From Ceratodon purpureus (lineage: Eukaryota; Streptophyta; Bryopsida; Pseudoditrichales; Ditrichaceae), in contig CM026431.1 of NCBI GenBank assembly GCA_014871385.1, forward strand, positions 15,603,118 through 15,667,117: a stretch of 64,000 bases of DNA, read 5' to 3'. Shown here piece after piece: positions 59,036 to 64,000 of this stretch. Position numbers and translations under genes: made by a program. Under the pieces are notes generated by a model that was not told where the DNA came from, did not search any database, and saw only the letters and a program-made list of their open reading frames with translations. Position 1 is the stretch's first letter; every line of letters starts with the position of its first letter.

Positions 59036-59968
59036 TAGATTCCTCTCACTGCCACTTGTCGTAACTTTCCGGATTTATAGGAGTAGATTCCGGATCGGGA
59101 GATCCGTCCTAGTCGTAAAGTAGAATTCTAGGTAGGTAGTTAGGGATTAGGGTTTTGATTGAACTGCCGGCGCCGCCGCTTTTGTGAAGCCCCTGCTTAC
59201 TTAAACCGGGCAGGCGATGCGGTCCGGGTCTTCGTTTTGCATGTTTTCCCCCTATATTCCTTATCAGTAAAGTATTTGTGTTTTGTAAGTACTGTGCGTG
59301 ATTTCCCGCTAAGTGTGAATGATCCGGGAAGGATATGAGAGTTCCGCTGTAGCTCGGATAGGAAGGTGATGGGAGTTGCGACGAGACCCGAATCGGAAAG
59401 GAAATGGGATTGAGCGGAAAGATTTAGCGGATTGTCGTAGGAGTGAAGCCTCACTGTTCCGTCCCCAAATCAACCTCATACGGAATAGCCGTCGCTAGGG
59501 TCGAAGCGGATCAAGAACTACTTGGTCGGGCTCCCTGAACTTCTGAAGAGGTTCCGTGCATAGTGAGAGGGGGAGTCGGAACGTGGTACGGGTCGCCTAG
59601 GGATAATCGGATCCTGGTTCTCCCAGATCCGGATTGGTTTGTCGTTGTAGTCCCACGGATCGGAGAGGATCGTTTGTGTGACCTGCTGGCCAGAGTACTC
59701 TAGGACAGTTGTGAGACGGTAACTGATCCGAGACGTTGGGGTTTGTGGACGAAACACCTAATGAGAGAAGAATAGAGAAGGAGATAGTTCGGGAGTTACG
59801 TTCCGAAGACACTATCCGAGCAGTGGCAAGGCTCGGAACGATTAGAAGTAACTACTTGGTGAAACACTATTGAATCCCTGGACGATACTCGGAACCTAGT
59901 GACAGTACGGAAGTTTACGCTCAATTAGAGCACTATCCGGATGTTAGTTGCGTTTCCGTGTTCCGACA
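59036..59968 (+). other. Non-coding 3' part of the LTR
   Basis: Between the stop of the LTR ORF and the LTR end. It should contain the R/U5 border and polyadenylation signals. Short minus-strand frames here have no family match. Confidence 0.4.
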
Positions 59969-59978
59969 CGTAAAAATC

Positions 59979-59996
59979 TGGCGCCGCTGCCGGGGA
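59979..59996 (+). other. Primer-binding site of the Ty3/gypsy element
   Basis: TGGCGCCGCTGCCGGGGA is one base different from the TGGCGCCGTTGCCGGGGA site of plant Athila/Tat-type Ty3/gypsy elements, whose primer is a host tRNA. It lies ten bases after the proposed LTR end and 170 bases before the first gag ATG. Confidence 0.92.
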
Positions 59997-60007
59997 TTCG
60001 ATAAGCT

Positions 60008-61837
60008 GTGATCCAGGTGGATACTCGGAAGATAAGTGAGCGCAGATTTGAAGAAAAGTGGAGTCAGACCGTGAAGGCTTCATTTAGGTGGATATGCGGT
60101 AGGCGGAAGTCTTACGTGCAGATCCTGCCTTCCGAGGAATCGGAAGAAGAATTCCCAATCTCTTCCATGGTTGGGGCGCAACCGGAAGAGTTAGGGGGAA
60201 GAAGATCCACTCGGTTGCTACAGAAGAGGGGAAGAGTTTTGGTACACGATCTACCGGGAACGAATCTACTTCCCCGGATCCAGACTGCTGTAGAACGAGA
60301 AGGAGACGTAATCGTGGTGTCGTTGGCCGGAACCTCCACAGCCGGAGCAGGTACAGCTCCAGATCCGGAAGAAGAAGAGGTCGTAGCTGACGAAGTCGGA
60401 GCCGACGCAGGAGTAGAAGAGGAGACCGAGGAAGAGGAAGAAGACGAGGAAGACAATCCGATGGCACCCTCTACCCGACTGAAGTACAACCGATTCAAAG
60501 GAGACGGAAGTCAAGACGTGGACGAATGGCTCTGTGAGTTCGAATCCATTGCTCTGGCCAATCAGGAAGATCCGGACGCGAAGAGAAGGATATTCCAAGG
60601 TCTTCTGAAGGGAGAAGCTCTACAGTGGTACCAAGACGTTCCGGAACGCACACGTAACGACTGGACCAGTTTCGTGACCTTGTTCCGACGTACGTTCCGT
60701 GAGGCCGGAGGAGAGGCTCGCGCGCTCGGAAAGCTGAGTCGTATGACGATGAGATCTTCCGAGTCAGTACGAAAGTACAGTCAGAGAGTAAAGGCGCTCA
60801 TACAGAAACTCACTACGGCCATAGCTCCGAGTGTACAAGTGGAATGGTTTGTCGCCGGATTCCCAGAGGAGATGGGGTTTCAGATCCGACAAACCCGTCC
60901 CGCCACACTTCAGGAAGCCGTGGAAGCGGCTCAGAACTATGAGAACTCGGCCCAATCTCTACGGAAGTCTCTGAAGCATACCGAGAAGCGGGGTAAGAAG
61001 ATCCGGAAGGAGAGAGAGCGCCGGCGGAGGCACGAGTCCTCTTCGGAAGATTCCGACTCTACCAGTAAGAGCGATTCCACTTCATCCAGTTCCGATCAGT
61101 CGGAAGAGGACTCCAGGGGAGCCTCGAAACGCCGAGGCGGCTCCAGTAGAGACACCCGGCCTAGACGGAACCGAGAGTTGATCAAGGTGAAGGTGGAGGA
61201 TGACGATTCTCGGAAGGTCATGAAGGAGATGAAGGAGATCCGAGAATCGATTGCCGAACTCAACGTCCACCTTTCCGAGAATCGGAAACCTCGTAAGATG
61301 ATTCCAACCAGCAGAGCTAATGTGTGGTGTGCTAACTGCGGGAAGCAAGGACATTATCCTCCGGAGTGTACTGAGCCCCGCCAGAAACGAATTCACTACG
61401 TCCATCCGGAAGAAGAGGTCTACTTTGCCTATCCGGAAGAGGAGGAATTTCAGATGGAGGAGTACCAACCTGTGTATCAGGTTCAGACCACTTACGGACG
61501 AGGCAAGGCTCCGATCCAGATAGCCCGTCCTCCCGCCGGATACCGGATCCCCCAGAACGTTCCGGGTAGGCCGATGTACCCGAAGCCGACCCACGGGTAC
61601 TGCTTTAACTGTGGAAGCCCGGATCATTACGCACCTAACTGTCCGTTTGAGCGACAAGGGCAGGGAGCACCGCGGATCCTTCCGTGCCAAAATTGCGGAG
61701 AGTACGGTCATACGGCTCCTCATTGTGCCAAACCGGCACAACCCCGCCCGACTTTCAAACAGGTGGAGGTTCCTCCGAGAGAGATGACTGGGCTAAACTA
61801 CGGTCACTCGGGTGGGATAGAGAATCCGGACAAATGA
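60008..61837 (+). CDS. Ty3/gypsy Gag with three CCHC zinc knuckles
   Basis: The frame opens after a TAA at 60,002, but its first ATG is at 60,167, giving 556 residues from there. An acidic segment (EEETEEEEEDEED) precedes the retrotransposon gag domain (LKYNRFKGDGSQDVDEWL, QGLLKGEALQWYQDV, FRRTFREAG, KLSRMTMRSSESVRKYSQRV, FVAGFPEEMGFQIRQ). A Ser/Arg-rich linker leads to three C-x2-C-x4-H-x4-C knuckles: CANCGKQGHYPPEC (about 61,330), CFNCGSPDHYAPNC (about 61,603) and CQNCGEYGHTAPHC (about 61,686). It forms the virus-like particle and binds the genomic RNA. It ends with TGA at 61,835-61,837, and Pol continues in the same frame. The 54 codons before the ATG are also open and look coding, so a non-AUG start or spliced leader is possible. 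Confidence 0.92.
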   Translation: MIQVDTRKISERRFEEKWSQTVKASFRWICGRRKSYVQILPSEESEEEFPISSMVGAQPEELGGRRSTRLLQKRGRVLVHDLPGTNLLPRIQTAVEREGDVIVVSLAGTSTAGAGTAPDPEEEEVVADEVGADAGVEEETEEEEEDEEDNPMAPSTRLKYNRFKGDGSQDVDEWLCEFESIALANQEDPDAKRRIFQGLLKGEALQWYQDVPERTRNDWTSFVTLFRRTFREAGGEARALGKLSRMTMRSSESVRKYSQRVKALIQKLTTAIAPSVQVEWFVAGFPEEMGFQIRQTRPATLQEAVEAAQNYENSAQSLRKSLKHTEKRGKKIRKERERRRRHESSSEDSDSTSKSDSTSSSSDQSEEDSRGASKRRGGSSRDTRPRRNRELIKVKVEDDDSRKVMKEMKEIRESIAELNVHLSENRKPRKMIPTSRANVWCANCGKQGHYPPECTEPRQKRIHYVHPEEEVYFAYPEEEEFQMEEYQPVYQVQTTYGRGKAPIQIARPPAGYRIPQNVPGRPMYPKPTHGYCFNCGSPDHYAPNCPFERQGQGAPRILPCQNCGEYGHTAPHCAKPAQPRPTFKQVEVPPREMTGLNYGHSGGIENPDK

Positions 61838-64000
61838 CGGTTCGTGACGGAACTACAGGAGGGCGCGGAAGTACCAGTACACAGAGTATCAACCCGTAGT
61901 TCCGCTAGAGAGCGTGCCCAGGAACCGGAACTTCCGAAATCCCGGAAGACCAGGAGGAGGGTAAGATCCAGGAGAGTGGATTCGGATTCAGGATCCGAAC
62001 CCTCTACGGTAACCAGAGCTTTACCAGAAGAAAATGACCGTCCAAGAGCGGAAAATGGGGTGGAAGGAGGGAACCTCCCGGAAGATATCAGTGAGGAAGT
62101 TCGGAAAGAACTCACGGATCCCCTTGCCCGGAAGATCACCAAGCCTTCGGTCCGGTTTGATGACGTTCCGGTGGTTATTCCTTCCGATCCCAGAGTGGAC
62201 GAGTATGACATTCTGGGGGACATCAAATCCCTCAAGGCAAATGTCACGATTGGACAGTTGCTCCATGACAATGTAAATTACCAGAAGGTAATCCGAGAGG
62301 CATGGACGAAGCGGAGGCGCCGAGGGGTGAAGCTTCCGTCTGTAGCTACTAACTTCTTACAGGTTGAGGATCACGGAGCCCCGGAACTGACGGTGCTAAT
62401 AGAAGGATGTGCTATACCGAAAGTTCCGGTAGATGGAGGATCCGGTGTGAACCTGATGCTGGAAGATACGGCCTTTGAACTCGGATACACCTCGTTCGAA
62501 TCCACCGATCAGGTGTTACGAATGGCGGATCAATCTAGAGTTAAACCCGTGGGAAGGTTGTCCCAGGTTCCGACCACGATCGGAGAGGTAACATACCTCT
62601 TGAATTACGTGATAATCCGAGTTAGTACGGGCCGTCCCTTTCCGATGTTGTTGGGAAGACCCTGGCTATACATGGCACGAGTCCTCGTTGATTGGGGAGC
62701 CAAGGAGTTCGTACTCGGAAAAACCAATCAGCGGATTCCGTGGAAGATGGATGGATATCTAGGGGAAACCAGTGGCTCGGATGGGTATACTTCTGATTGG
62801 TCCGACCCGGAAGAGGAGGATGACGAAGTATTTAGTTATTTCGTGAATCAGTTCTCGGAAGTTACCGAGGATGACTTCCGATTTCATAATCCGATCAGTG
62901 AGCAACCCCAACCATCATCGGAGCACGTGAAATTCCCGGTACCGGAGGATCGCTCTCTCGGAGAAGGAAGTGTTCCACTCTCAGCCGAATGGTTCCGACA
63001 ACAGGTCGAGGAGGGAAACCTGCCCGCCATGGGTCTCGATCCGGACACCCCTGTCCGGGTGTGGAGCGCATGGACGGATCAGGGAGAGGAACAGGAATCG
63101 GAGCGAGTCAAGAACGTTGTGAAACCGTCCGACTATGAGAAGGTGGAAGTAGCCCCCGGAAAGACATTTCTGCTAGGGCGAAGCATGAGCAAGGAGCAGA
63201 GAAAGGAGTATGTGGATTTACTAAAGGAATATTTAGACGTATTCGCTTGGTCACCATCCGACCTCAAGGGAATACCTCCGGAACTCGGCCAACATCATAT
63301 AGACTTGGTTGACGGATCAGTTCCGGTCAGACAACGCCAGTACAGGCTCAATCCGAAGTATTCTCTGATGGTGAAGGAAGAGATCGATAGCCTCCTGAAA
63401 GCCGGATTCATTTATCCAGTAAATAATTCCGAGTGGGTATCGCCCATAGTCGTCGTTCCGAAGAAGGTTGGCTCGGATGGGAAAGTCAAGATCCGAGTTT
63501 GTCAAGATTTCCGGAAACTGAATGCGGCCACAAAGAAGGATTACTTTCCGTTACCTTTTACGGACATTATCCTCGACCACGTGGCAGGGCAGGAGTGCTA
63601 CAGCTTTCTTGATGGATTTTCCGGTTACAACCAGGTGTCGATCCGGGAAGAAGATCAGCTGAAGACGACCTTCACCACGGAATGGGGGACGTTCGCCTTC
63701 AACAGAATGCCCTTCGGACTGTGTAACGCTCCCGGAACATTCCAAAGGCTGATGGTGGATATTTTCCGAGATTTCTTAAGGCATTTTCTAGAATTCTTCA
63801 TCGATGACTTCGCGGTGTTCAGTAAGTGGAAGGAACATCTCGAGTACCTCCGAAGGACCTTCCAGAGGTGCAGGGAAACCGGACTGAAATTACACCCCGG
63901 AAAATGTTTTATGGGGATGATTTCCGGAATTCTTCTCGGGCACATCGTAAGTCGGAACGGGTTGGAAGTCGATTCGGATAAGGTACGAGCTATCCTTATT
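61838..64000 (+). CDS. Ty3/gypsy Pol (protease, reverse transcriptase), runs off the window
   Basis: Same frame as Gag, straight after its TGA, and open to the last base. After a charged linker of about 160 residues comes an aspartic protease with VDGGSGVNLM (about 62,430) and the second strand FPMLLGRPWLYMARVLVDWG. A linker leads to reverse transcriptase from about 63,320: VRQRQYRLNPKYSLMVKEEI, SEWVSPIVVVPKK, VCQDFRKLNAATKKDYFPLP, FLDGFSGYNQVSI, MPFGLCNAPGTFQRLM and the catalytic FIDDF (in place of the common Y-x-D-D). RNase H and integrase lie outside. No start codon is needed if Pol is made by readthrough of the Gag stop. The intact frame and dense CG dinucleotides suggest a young insertion. 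Confidence 0.92.

Larger units (their letters stand above)
56487..59968 (+). mobile_element. 5' LTR (about 3.5 kb) of a Ty3/gypsy element, containing an ORF
   Basis: The right boundary follows from the primer-binding site at 59,979: the LTR ends GTTCCGACA at 59,968. The left end TGTCCCCGGAAC at 56,487 is its imperfect inverted counterpart. U3 is about 200 bases, with the TATA box at 56,681; everything from there to 59,968 would be R and U5. It includes a 731-codon open frame (56,840-59,035) and about 930 bases of non-coding DNA after it. The element lies in what was an intron of the DDE-like gene. The 3' LTR is outside the window, so length is inferred from one side only. Confidence 0.7.

Noticed and set aside
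61082-61741. 219-codon minus-strand frame
   Set aside because: Antisense of gag, where the plus strand encodes three zinc knuckles.
1-64000. CRISPR arrays, bacterial operons or organelle DNA
   Set aside because: No regularly spaced direct repeats with unique spacers and no prokaryotic gene layout; GT-AG introns and plant transposons show nuclear plant DNA.

Overview
This window is nuclear DNA of a land plant, most likely an early-diverging one such as a bryophyte; that placement is an inference. The evidence is intron-containing plant housekeeping genes (VPS29, a chloroplast peroxiredoxin Q with transit peptide, an F-box/WD40 protein, a heavy-metal-associated HIPP-like protein) scattered in A+T-rich intergenic DNA, together with an unusually mixed set of mobile elements: Copia, Ty3/gypsy with a Tat/Athila-type primer site, Tc1/mariner, PIF/Harbinger, hAT-like, LINE-like, several non-autonomous TIR families, and a DDE-like gene beside a DNA-methyltransferase-like gene. 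No gene here identifies the species.

Layout. 0-3 kb: 5' part of a Ty1/copia element on the minus strand; its gag-integrase frame is open to the left edge. 3-9 kb: no recognisable gene. 9-18 kb: the host gene island, with VPS29 (-), a decayed Tc1/mariner transposase (+), peroxiredoxin Q (+) and an F-box/WD40 gene (-). 19-24.5 kb: a decayed PIF/Harbinger element (Myb-like piece plus transposase), TTAA-flanked non-autonomous elements and a perfect-looking hairpin. 25.1-26.9 kb: a six-exon gene for a 155-residue single C2H2 zinc-finger protein, reconstructed from splice sites. 28.7-38 kb: two inverted copies of a roughly 950 bp TTAA-flanked element, a phosphoglycerate-kinase exon fragment, LINE-like and SINE-like pieces, microsatellites. 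40.4-41.5 kb: the HIPP-like gene. 43-46 kb: a hAT-like transposase remnant cut by two copies of a 740 bp TIR element and by a 127 bp hairpin.

46.8-50.3 kb is unusual: two short divergent genes, each with a TATA box and a CT-rich leader, are separated by about 700 bp of G+C-rich short palindromes; then come a minisatellite and about 1 kb of CCCTCT-type repeats. 50.7-56.4 kb holds a divergent pair, a three-exon gene with a beta-class DNA N-methyltransferase-like fold (-) and a DDE-transposase-like gene carrying one frameshift and one nonsense codon (+). I read these as the two genes of one large, poorly described DNA transposon.

56.5-64 kb is the 5' part of a Ty3/gypsy element whose primer-binding site lies at 59,979. 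Because the primer site marks the LTR end, the 3.5 kb upstream, including a TATA box and a 731-codon open frame, must be LTR. Gag and Pol share one frame and are separated by a single TGA followed by CGG, a context known for stop-codon readthrough. The window ends inside reverse transcriptase.
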